The position numbers and the translations under genes are program-made. From contig DVKA01000292.1 of NCBI GenBank assembly GCA_018716365.1, forward strand, positions 1 through 5,042: a stretch of 5,042 bases of DNA, given 5' to 3'. Positions 1-4,989 of the stretch are shown here, piece after piece. How positions within the stretch are numbered: the stretch's first letter is position 1; each line of letters opens with the position of its first letter. The notes under the pieces are model-generated. The model did no database searches and was not told where the DNA came from. It worked only from the letters and a program-made list of their open reading frames with translations. This DNA comes from Candidatus Caccocola faecipullorum (GTDB lineage Bacteria; Synergistota; Synergistia; Synergistales; Synergistaceae).

Positions 1-241
1 CGCTGAACTCGTAGGTCTCGCCGTTGATGGCGGCCTGGAGGTTCTCGGCGGTGGTGCCGACTCCGCCGTTGGCGCGGAATTCCGCGAAGGCGTGGATGGT
101 CTCGGCCTCGGCAGTGGCGCGGAAGAGCTTCGCTACGCCCTTGAATCCGTCTTTTTCAGCCTGCTCGGCGAACATGAGGTACTTGCGGTTGGCCTGGGAC
201 TCCCCGGCGAATGCGGCTGCGAGATTATCTTTCGTTGACAT
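1..241 (-). CDS. rbr: Rubrerythrin, N-terminal part (3' end outside window)
   Basis: The first 80 residues of a rubrerythrin, a cytoplasmic non-haem diiron peroxidase that reduces hydrogen peroxide in anaerobes using electrons from rubredoxin or NADH-dependent reductases. The ATG at 241 begins MSTKDNLAAAFAGESQANRK, the usual rubrerythrin opening. Visible diiron ligands are Glu14 in GESQA and the first ExxH pair, Glu47 and His50 (ETIH). The second ExxH helix and any C-terminal rubredoxin domain lie beyond the left edge, so the domain arrangement cannot be decided. The start is fixed by a strong AAGGAGG site at 251-257. The gene has its own promoter about 80 bases upstream and follows cobO on the same strand, so read-through from nudC-cobO is also possible. 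The family call is secure; the exact subtype is not. Confidence 0.95.
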   Translation of the reverse strand, partial: MSTKDNLAAAFAGESQANRKYLMFAEQAEKDGFKGVAKLFRATAEAETIHAFAEFRANGGVGTTAENLQAAINGETYEFS

Positions 242-250
242 AAAAATTCT

Positions 251-257
251 CCTCCTT
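251..257 (-). promoter_or_regulatory. Ribosome binding site of rubrerythrin
   Basis: On the minus strand this reads AAGGAGG, nearly fully complementary to the 3' end of 16S rRNA, 9 bases before the ATG at 241. It is among the strongest sites in the window, consistent with the abundant expression typical of rubrerythrin. Confidence 0.85.
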
Positions 258-315
258 AGAGTTCTTTATCTTGATAGTTTTTCCCACACATTTAGCGCGC
301 CCGTGAGCACGTTAT

Positions 316-330
316 CTAAAACAATTATAA
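316..330 (-). promoter_or_regulatory. Possible PerR-box-like operator over the rubrerythrin start site
   Basis: On the minus strand this reads TTATAATTGTTTTAG. Compared with the Bacillus PerR box TTATAATNATTATAA, the left half matches 7 of 7 and the right half 4 of 7. It touches the -10 TAAACT and covers the predicted start site, where a repressor would act. Rubrerythrin genes are established PerR targets in several anaerobes. The left half also matches a plain TATAAT element, so part of the similarity may be promoter sequence alone. The regulator is not in the window. Confidence 0.4.
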
Positions 331-358
331 GTTTAATCTGCAATGGCGTTTTTGTCAA
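324..358 (-). promoter_or_regulatory. Sigma70-type promoter of rubrerythrin
   Basis: Read on the minus strand, a perfect -35 TTGACA (353-358) is followed after exactly 17 bases by TAAACT (330-335, 4 of 6 to the -10 consensus). A perfect TATAAT follows directly (324-329), but it lies 23 bases from the -35, too far for normal pairing. Transcription would start near 322, giving a leader of about 80 bases. The AT-rich stretch stands out against the GC-rich surroundings. The element is seen directly; its use as a promoter is inferred. Confidence 0.75.
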
Positions 359-376
359 GCGCCGCGAAAATTCCTG

Positions 377-904
377 CTAGAACTCGACGCCCGCGCGCGC
401 CTGCACGCCGTCGCGGTATGGGTGCTTCACCTCGCGCATCTCGGTGACGAGCGCGGCGCGGTCAATGAACTCCTGCGGCGCGTTTCGCCCGGTCAGCACG
501 ACTTCCGTACCCTCGGATTTTTTGTCGAGCGCCGCGGCTACGTCGTCCGCCGTCAGCAGGCCGAAGTCGACGGCCACGTTTATCTCGTCGAGCACGACGA
601 GGTCGTATTCGCCGGAGCTCATGAACTCCGCCGCGAGCTTCAGCCCGCGCCGCGCCTCGGCGAAGTCCTCCTCCGTTTCGTCGCCCTTGAAGATGCACTG
701 CGTCCGTCCCGTGCGCACGTGCGTGACGCCGGGCAGCATGGCGAGCGAGACGATTTCTCCGTAAACGGGGCTGCCCTTCATGAACTGCACGAAGGCTATC
801 TTCGCGCCGCGCCCCGCCGCGCGCAGCGCGAGGCCGAGCGCCGCCGTAGTCTTGCCCTTGCCGTCGCCGGTGTAGACCTGTATCAGCCCTTTTTCGCCGA
901 ACAT
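377..904 (-). CDS. cobO: Corrinoid (cob(I)alamin / cob(I)yrinic acid a,c-diamide) adenosyltransferase
   Basis: A 175-residue CobA/CobO/BtuR-type ATP:corrinoid adenosyltransferase, a cytoplasmic enzyme that moves the 5'-deoxyadenosyl group of ATP to Co(I) corrinoids to give coenzyme B12 or its precursor. Family marks are the unusual P-loop GDGKGKTT (residues 13-20), the acidic VLDEIN strand (104-109), LTGRNAP (137-143) and the C-terminal VKHPYRDGVQARAGVEF block. The chosen ATG at 904 gives the family length and places a GGAGGAGG site 9 bases upstream; the frame stays open further upstream, but that sequence is an Arg-rich shadow of nudC. The start lies 22 bases inside the end of nudC, so translation is probably coupled. 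No other cobalamin gene is present, so salvage versus de novo synthesis cannot be told. Confidence 0.95.
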   Translation of the reverse strand: MFGEKGLIQVYTGDGKGKTTAALGLALRAAGRGAKIAFVQFMKGSPVYGEIVSLAMLPGVTHVRTGRTQCIFKGDETEEDFAEARRGLKLAAEFMSSGEYDLVVLDEINVAVDFGLLTADDVAAALDKKSEGTEVVLTGRNAPQEFIDRAALVTEMREVKHPYRDGVQARAGVEF

Positions 905-1677
905 TTTTCTCCGCCTCCTCCGTGCCTGCGCACGAAGTCCTCGATAAGCCGCGCCGATATGCTGACGCCGCGGTAGTACTCCGGAATCTCGTCCGGCGCG
1001 AACCACTTTGCATCCTCTATCTCGCCCTCGTCGGGGCAGATTTCGCCCGACTCCCACTCGGCGGTGAAGCCGAGCATCAGCGAGCGCGGGAAGGCCCACG
1101 GCTGGCTTGCGAAGTATTTTACGTTTTTGACGCGGATTTTCGTCTCCTCGTAGACCTCGCGCGCTACGCACTCCTCAAGGCTCTCGCCCGGCTCGACGAA
1201 GCCAGCGAGCACGCTGTAACGCCCGGGTGGGAAATTAACTCCGTGGCCCATCAGTATCTTCCCGTCGCGCTCGACGCAGACGATGATGGCGGGGCAGATG
1301 ACCGGGTAGATGAGTTCGCCGCACTTCGTGCAGCGCATCGCCCACTCCCCGTCGTCGAAGACGTTCGCCGCGCCGCAGCGGCCGCAGAACTTGTGCGTCC
1401 GCTCCCAGTCCATGTAGTGGAAAGCCTTGCCGATGCGGAAGAACTGCTCCTCGCCCGCCGTCGTCCAGCAGGTGCGCCGCTCCTGCGCCTCGAAGCCCGC
1501 GGGAATTTCGCACTCGCCCGCGAGCTCGGCCCAGACGTCGTCCGCGCCCTCCCTGTCCACAAGCCCCGAGTTCACGAACTTCGCGGCGAGCCCCTCGGGC
1601 ACTTCGCCGCGCTCCGGCACGCGCCCGCCTCCGGCAAGAATCACGCGCCCCTTATGAAACATATAACATAAAGACAT
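883..1677 (-). CDS. nudC: NADH pyrophosphatase, zinc-ribbon Nudix hydrolase
   Basis: A 264-residue NudC-type hydrolase. The family splits NADH or NAD+ to NMN(H) plus AMP and in E. coli also removes NAD caps from RNA. After an N-terminal domain (about 1-90) comes a four-cysteine zinc ribbon (Cys98, Cys101, Cys116, Cys119) and then the Nudix domain. The Nudix box spans Gly159 to Ile181 with catalytic REVYEE (173-178), and SQPWAFP (191-197) is the signature that separates NudC from other Nudix enzymes. The conserved Gly near the end of the box is Lys180. The ATG at 1677 has an AAGGA site 6 bases upstream; the alternative Met6 at 1662 has none. It is the first gene of an apparent operon with cobO. 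I see no good -35/-10 pair in front of it. Confidence 0.95.
   Translation of the reverse strand: MSLCYMFHKGRVILAGGGRVPERGEVPEGLAAKFVNSGLVDREGADDVWAELAGECEIPAGFEAQERRTCWTTAGEEQFFRIGKAFHYMDWERTHKFCGRCGAANVFDDGEWAMRCTKCGELIYPVICPAIIVCVERDGKILMGHGVNFPPGRYSVLAGFVEPGESLEECVAREVYEETKIRVKNVKYFASQPWAFPRSLMLGFTAEWESGEICPDEGEIEDAKWFAPDEIPEYYRGVSISARLIEDFVRRHGGGGEKCSAKKG
914..921 (-). promoter_or_regulatory. Ribosome binding site that decides the cobO start
   Basis: The minus strand reads GGAGGAGG, 9 bases before the ATG at 904 and inside the final codons of nudC. In the nudC frame the same bases form part of a glycine run (HGGGGE). It supports the short 175-residue cobO over the longer open frame. Confidence 0.75.
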
Positions 1678-1726
1678 TTCCGGTCCTTCTTCCCTGTTTT
1701 GCAGATATACCCGAACGTTATTGTAC

Positions 1727-1755
1727 TGGACTTAGCGGCAAAAGGACACTATTAT
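1727..1755 (+). promoter_or_regulatory. Probable sigma70-type promoter of ppnP
   Basis: TGGACT (1727-1732, 4 of 6 to TTGACA) and TATTAT (1750-1755, 5 of 6 to TATAAT) are separated by 17 bases. Transcription would start near 1762, leaving a leader of about 35 bases to the ppnP ATG at 1797. This placement excludes the upstream in-frame ATG at 1758, which would be at or before the transcript start. The site lies in the 119-base divergent region between nudC and ppnP; no convincing opposite promoter for nudC was found there. Confidence 0.5.
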
Positions 1756-1796
1756 TTATGCATCGCAATATTTTATTTCCCACAGGAGGGCTCGTC

Positions 1797-2117
1797 ATGA
1801 TCGAAAAATTTGAACATGTAACCGCCGAAACCAAGGCCAACGTCTACTTCGACGGAAAGGTGATCAGCCACACGCTCTGGCTCGCGGACGGCGAGAAGCG
1901 CACGCTCGGCATCTTCATGCCCGGCGCATACGAATTCGGCACCGCCGACGCGGAGATAATGGACCTCACCGACGGCGAGTGCGAAGTGCAGCTCCCCGGC
2001 TCCGACGAATGGAAGTACATGAAGGCCGGCGAAGCCTTCAAAGTCCCCGCGAACAGCAAATACGGCCTCCGCTGCTACGTCCCCGTGCAGTACATCTGCG
2101 CCTACGTGAAGGAATAA
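1797..2117 (+). CDS. ppnP: Pyrimidine/purine nucleoside phosphorylase (PpnP, DUF1255, cupin fold)
   Basis: A 106-residue single-domain cupin protein of the PpnP (formerly YaiE) family, which phosphorolyses a broad set of purine and pyrimidine nucleosides to the free base and ribose 1-phosphate. Matching family segments are NVYFDGKV (15-22), the GIFMPGAYEFGTADAE block (38-53), the LPGSDEWKYMKAGEAFKVPANS stretch (66-87) and the C-terminal YICAYVKE. The N-terminus is about ten residues longer than in E. coli YaiE. The start at 1797 follows an ACAGGAGGG site by a normal distance. An in-frame ATG at 1758 would add 13 residues but has no such site and sits at the predicted transcription start. It is the only plus-strand gene, monocistronic, and is followed by a strong hairpin. 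Confidence 0.93.
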   Translation: MIEKFEHVTAETKANVYFDGKVISHTLWLADGEKRTLGIFMPGAYEFGTADAEIMDLTDGECEVQLPGSDEWKYMKAGEAFKVPANSKYGLRCYVPVQYICAYVKE

Positions 2118-2146
2118 CGCGCGGACGCGGCTGAAGTTAGAACATA

Positions 2147-2181
2147 AATAGAGGCTGGGGCTCGCAGCTCCGGCCTCTATT
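2147..2181 (+). terminator. Hairpin terminator between convergent ppnP and HAD genes
   Basis: Bases 2147-2162 pair with 2166-2181 to give a 16-bp stem with a 3-base CGC loop, including two G-U wobbles in the plus-strand RNA. The outer nine pairs (AATAGAGGC with GCCTCTATT) are perfect and so also form on the minus strand, where the two wobbles become A-C mismatches. The downstream plus sequence ATTCCGCTTTTCGG has only a short T run. It most likely ends the ppnP transcript and may also stop the opposing HAD transcript. Confidence 0.7.
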
Positions 2182-2214
2182 CCGCTTTTCGGAAAATCTA
2201 ATTTGCCGAATCTT

Positions 2215-2904
2215 TTACAAAATCTCTAAGATCTCCCTCAAATCCTTTATTTCGAAATCCGGCTTCGCATTCGTGCCGTTTTCCGCGCCGCGCGGGTTGT
2301 ACCAGCAGCTTTTGATTCCGGCGCGGTTTGCGCCGGCTATGTCGCTTGTGAGCGAATCGCCGACGATTATGGAGCCCGCGCGCCGCTCTTCGCCTATTTC
2401 GCGGAAGACGGCGTCGAAGAATTCTTTCGCGGGCTTTTCCCAGCCTATCCGCTCGGAGAGGAATATCCCGTCCATGAGCCTGTCGAAGCCGGAGCGCGCG
2501 AGTTTCCGCGTCTGCGCCGCCACAGTGCCGTTCGAGACCGCGTACTGGCGGACTTTGCCGCGCAGCGAGGCGACGAGTTTGTCGCTGCCGTCGCAGTACA
2601 CTATCGTGTCGCCGAGACGCGTCTGGTATGCCGCGTTGAACTCCGCCGGCGAAGGCCCGGAGAGCCCCTCGGCTGCGAAGAAGTCCTCAAAGCGGCGCGT
2701 GAGTATCTCTGGCTTCGTCATTTCGCCGCGTTCGAGCGCGCGCCAGTAATTTCTGTTAATCTCGGAATAGCGGGCGAGCATCGCGTCCGTGCATACGCCA
2801 AGGCCGAAGTCGGCAAATAGCGAGCGTATCGCCGCCTCCTCCGCCGCGGCGAAGTCGAGCAGAGTGCCGTCTACGTCCCATAAAATCGTATCGAAGCGCG
2901 CCAT
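2215..2904 (-). CDS. yjjG: YjjG-type HAD phosphatase, probable noncanonical pyrimidine nucleotidase
   Basis: A 229-residue HAD-superfamily hydrolase with a helical cap. Motif I is DVDGTLLDF with nucleophile Asp10 and acid/base Asp12. Motif II is the Ser/Asn of VSNGT (123-127), motif III is Lys157 in GWEKP, and motif IV is GDSLTSDI with Asp183 and Asp188. The tail AGIKSCWYNP (195-204), the cap Trp and RRFEDFF, and the length agree with the YjjG/YfnB group. Characterised YjjG dephosphorylates pyrimidine 5'-nucleoside monophosphates and helps exclude noncanonical nucleotides; the substrate here is inferred. The ATG lies one base after the M48 peptidase stop and has no clear ribosome binding site, pointing to coupled reinitiation. 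It is the last gene of its cluster and ends 33 bases from the shared hairpin. Confidence 0.87.
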   Translation of the reverse strand: MARFDTILWDVDGTLLDFAAAEEAAIRSLFADFGLGVCTDAMLARYSEINRNYWRALERGEMTKPEILTRRFEDFFAAEGLSGPSPAEFNAAYQTRLGDTIVYCDGSDKLVASLRGKVRQYAVSNGTVAAQTRKLARSGFDRLMDGIFLSERIGWEKPAKEFFDAVFREIGEERRAGSIIVGDSLTSDIAGANRAGIKSCWYNPRGAENGTNAKPDFEIKDLREILEIL

Positions 2905-2905
2905 T

Positions 2906-3541
2906 TTAGTCCGGGAACTTCGCGTTCGGGTCGAGCGCGAGGATTTTATTTCTGATGTGGAGCATACGGCGGTCGTCGGGCGGGTGGGAGTTGAAGCCGC
3001 TCGGCTGCGTCTTGCTCACTGACGAGAGCTTTTTGATGGCGCTGTACATTCCGACCGGGTCTTCGCCCTGCGAGTAGGCGAGCTCGACGGAGTAGTCGTC
3101 CGCGGCTATTTCCTGCTCGCGGCTCCAGCCGGAATTTACGAGGTTCGCGCCTATGTTGACCGCGACGCCGGCGAGGCCGTCGCCGAGTATGTTGCCCAGT
3201 ATCGCCGAGGCGAGCGAGAGGCCCGCCGCGCGGCTTGCGCCGCTCTGGTGGTGGTTGAGCTTCACGTGGCCCGCTTCGTGCGCGAACACGGCGTACAGCT
3301 CGGCCTCCGTGTCGAGCAGGTTCAGCAGCCCCGTCGTGACTGTGACGGATTCGCCGTTCGTGACCCACGCGTTGGGGACTTCCTCTTCTTTTATGGAGAA
3401 GGGAAGAGCCGTCAGCCCAGTCGGCACGGCGACCTTGTTCCATACCTTCCTCGCCTGATCGTGCGAAAGCGCCGCCTCCGACTGGCATACGGCCGCCGCG
3501 AGCAGTATCAGCGCGATGGCGAAAGTTTTCAGCGTTTTCAA
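2906..3541 (-). CDS. Exported M48-family zinc metallopeptidase
   Basis: A 211-residue secreted M48 (LoiP/YcaL-like) peptidase. Residues 1-23 form a signal peptide: Lys-rich start, hydrophobic core, and probable signal peptidase I cleavage after SEA. There is a Cys19, but AAVC is a poor lipobox. The zinc site HEAGH (88-92) supplies His88, Glu89 and His92; the third ligand is Glu144 in SREQEIAAD, the standard M48 SRxxExxAD motif. SHPPDDRR (185-192) is the usual distal His/Arg block. No TPR domain is attached, unlike BepA. The likely role is envelope protein quality control; the substrate is unknown. The start codon is TTG at 3541 with an AAAGGAGA site 7 bases upstream; the nearby ATG in the leader is out of frame and stops at once. 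The gene is followed almost immediately by the HAD gene. Confidence 0.92.
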   Translation of the reverse strand: MKTLKTFAIALILLAAAVCQSEAALSHDQARKVWNKVAVPTGLTALPFSIKEEEVPNAWVTNGESVTVTTGLLNLLDTEAELYAVFAHEAGHVKLNHHQSGASRAAGLSLASAILGNILGDGLAGVAVNIGANLVNSGWSREQEIAADDYSVELAYSQGEDPVGMYSAIKKLSSVSKTQPSGFNSHPPDDRRMLHIRNKILALDPNAKFPD

Positions 3542-3548
3542 TATCTCA

Positions 3549-3556
3549 TCTCCTTT
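3549..3556 (-). promoter_or_regulatory. Ribosome binding site supporting a TTG start for the M48 gene
   Basis: The minus strand reads AAAGGAGA, 7 bases before the TTG at 3539-3541. The TTG start gives a complete signal peptide beginning (M)KTLKTF. An ATG overlapping the region between (minus-strand ATGAGATATTGA) terminates after three codons, so it is not the gene start. Confidence 0.7.
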
Positions 3557-3565
3557 ATGCCGTCT

Positions 3566-3607
3566 GCGGCCCCGCCGCTAGCGTTCCCTGCCGGGCTTCC
3601 CGCCCGG
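3566..3607 (-). other. Two GC-rich hairpins between the rhodanese and M48 genes
   Basis: In the 78-base gap the minus strand can form CCGGGC-GGGAA-GCCCGG (3591-3607, 6-bp stem) and then GCGGC-GGG-GCCGC (3566-3578, 5-bp stem). Neither is followed by a run of T, so they do not look like intrinsic terminators. They could stabilise or mark a processing point between the two halves of the transcript, or be by-products of high GC. No promoter is evident in the gap. Confidence 0.35.
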
Positions 3608-3619
3608 GGCGCGCGGCTG

Positions 3620-4027
3620 TCAGAGGGCCGGGGTGCTTTCCGTCGCATAGGGCCAGTCGATTATGCCGCCGAAGTCGAATACGCGCGTGTAGCCCATTTC
3701 CGCGAGCTTCTTCGCCGCGATGGCGCTGCGCCGCCCCGAGCGGCAGTATATCAGGATTTCCTCGTCTTTGTCGGGCAGCAGCCTGGGCGCGCCCTTTTCT
3801 ATCATGTCGTACGGAATGAGCAGCGCGCAGGGGATGTGCTTCTCGTCGTATTCTTCCTTCGTGCGCACGTCGAGGACGGCCGCGCGCCCCGTGTCCATGC
3901 GCGCCTTGGCCTCCTGCGCCGTTATCTTGACATACCGCGCTTCTCCTGCGGCGCAGGCCGCGGATAGAATCAGCGCCGCGGCGAAGCATAACGCCGCCGC
4001 AGCGAAAAATTTCCCCGCCCGCCTCAT
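3620..4027 (-). CDS. Exported single-domain rhodanese-like sulfurtransferase
   Basis: A 135-residue protein with an N-terminal export signal (about 1-28) and one rhodanese domain. The domain shows VLDVRTKEEYDEKHIPCALLIP (51-72), the active-site loop CRSGRRS (95-101) with catalytic Cys95, and the closing MGYTRVFDFGGIIDWPYA (111-128). Rhodaneses carry sulfane sulfur as a cysteine persulfide and pass it to thiols or cyanide; the donor and acceptor here are unknown. The signal region contains LSAAC, which could be a lipobox with Cys25 as the lipidated residue, or the protein could be cut by signal peptidase I nearby; I cannot decide. The ATG overlaps the stop of the metallo-beta-lactamase gene in an ATGA, so the two are cotranscribed and probably translationally coupled. 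Confidence 0.92.
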   Translation of the reverse strand: MRRAGKFFAAAALCFAAALILSAACAAGEARYVKITAQEAKARMDTGRAAVLDVRTKEEYDEKHIPCALLIPYDMIEKGAPRLLPDKDEEILIYCRSGRRSAIAAKKLAEMGYTRVFDFGGIIDWPYATESTPAL

Positions 4028-4959
4028 TTTCCGCGCCCTTGCGCATACCAGCAGGCGAGCCCCTGAATGTTGAGCTCAAGATCCCAACGGTGCGCCCTCT
4101 CCAGCTCTTCCATCCTGTCCGCCTGCCCGTGCCGCGTTATCATCTCGCGGTAAAACTCCGTCAGGCGGCGGCTGAGCTCCGCGCGCTCGCCGCGCGATTC
4201 GAGCGCGATTTTCACGTACTCGTCAACGCCGTCCATGAGGCTCGCCGCGATTTCGCCGATGTTCGTCAGCCTGCCGAAATGTGTCAGATAGACGGCCTCG
4301 GGCGCGAGCGCTGTTATGCGGCGGATGGTCGCCTTCATCGCCTCAGGGTCGAACTGCACCGGCGAAGCCGTGACGAGCGCCCACTTGCCGCCCGGTGCAT
4401 CCATGCACGGATACGAAATCCCGAAAGCGTCGCCAGCGAAGAGCGATTTCGTCGTCCGCTCGAAGAAAACCATGTGGTGCTTCGCATGGCCCGGCGCGTC
4501 GAGACATTCGAGGCGCATATCGCCGATTTCGAGCGTCTCGCCGTCCTGCGCGGCTATGACGCGCTCCGCAGGCACGGGGATGATTTTGCCGTAAAGCCGC
4601 GCCGTCTCCTCCGGCCCGTAGACCTCGCGCACGCCAGCGACGAGCTTCGCCGGGTCTATCATGTGGCGCGCGCCGCGCGGATGCACGACGAGCCGCGCGT
4701 TCGGGAACTCGCGCATATACGAGCCCGCGCCGCCGGCGTGGTCGAGATGGACGTGCGTCACGCAGACGTACCTCACGCTGCCGCGCGCGACGCCCAGCTC
4801 GTCGAGAGCCGCAAGCACGTGCGGCACGGAGCCGTTGTGCGCCGTCTCGACCAGCGCCGCCTCGCTCCCGCTCTTTATCAGATAGACGCAGACGAAGTTT
4901 TCATCCCCGTCATAATGCGAATCGATGCCGTAAATTCCGTTATTGTAGTCCCAGATCAT
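4024..4959 (-). CDS. Metallo-beta-lactamase-fold hydrolase
   Basis: A 311-residue cytoplasmic protein (no signal peptide) of the MBL-fold superfamily, glyoxalase II-like branch. All expected metal ligands are visible: THVHLDH (His69, His71, Asp73, His74), His158 in APGHAKHH, Asp177 in AGDAF and His227 in THFG. Residues from about 230 to the end form a charged, probably helical C-terminal region ending WDLELNIQGLACWYAQGRGK, longer than in glyoxalase II or ETHE1 persulfide dioxygenase. The metal site predicts hydrolysis of a small ester or thioester, or a dioxygenase reaction; the substrate cannot be named. The ATG at 4959 has an AAAGGAG site 6 bases upstream (4966-4972). It overlaps the rhodanese gene by 4 bases. 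Such pairing suggests sulfur or thiol chemistry, but the rhodanese is exported and this enzyme is not. Confidence 0.9.
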   Translation of the reverse strand: MIWDYNNGIYGIDSHYDGDENFVCVYLIKSGSEAALVETAHNGSVPHVLAALDELGVARGSVRYVCVTHVHLDHAGGAGSYMREFPNARLVVHPRGARHMIDPAKLVAGVREVYGPEETARLYGKIIPVPAERVIAAQDGETLEIGDMRLECLDAPGHAKHHMVFFERTTKSLFAGDAFGISYPCMDAPGGKWALVTASPVQFDPEAMKATIRRITALAPEAVYLTHFGRLTNIGEIAASLMDGVDEYVKIALESRGERAELSRRLTEFYREMITRHGQADRMEELERAHRWDLELNIQGLACWYAQGRGK

Positions 4960-4989
4960 GAAAATCTCCTTTTGCGAATACTGATTACG

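Noticed and set aside
344..367. Terminator after cobO
   Set aside because: Only a weak GGCG/CGCC pairing with an 11-base loop and no T run; the same bases contain the rubrerythrin -35 element, so I do not call a terminator.
422..976. Long plus-strand open frame opposite cobO
   Set aside because: Shadow of cobO in GC-rich DNA: Arg/His/Ala-rich, no family features and no ribosome binding site, while the minus strand encodes a clear CobO.
905..1171. N-terminal extension of cobO by 89 residues
   Set aside because: The extension is an out-of-frame reading of nudC, rich in Arg and Gly; the internal ATG at 904 has a strong ribosome binding site and gives the normal family length.
922..1671. 249-codon plus-strand open frame opposite nudC
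   Set aside because: It mirrors nearly the whole nudC gene and reads as low-information Ala/Arg/Leu-rich sequence; nudC has complete catalytic and zinc motifs.
1691..1757. Minus-strand promoter for nudC in the divergent region
   Set aside because: TACAAT and TATATC strings could serve as -10 elements, but no acceptable -35 lies 16-18 bases upstream of either.
1758..1796. Upstream in-frame ATG giving a 13-residue longer PpnP
   Set aside because: No ribosome binding site, and it sits at the predicted transcription start; the ATG at 1797 has a clear AGGAGG site.
3248..3967. 239-codon plus-strand open frame across the M48 and rhodanese genes
   Set aside because: It spans two well-supported minus-strand genes and their gap, has no recognisable domain and is Arg-rich as expected of antisense frames.
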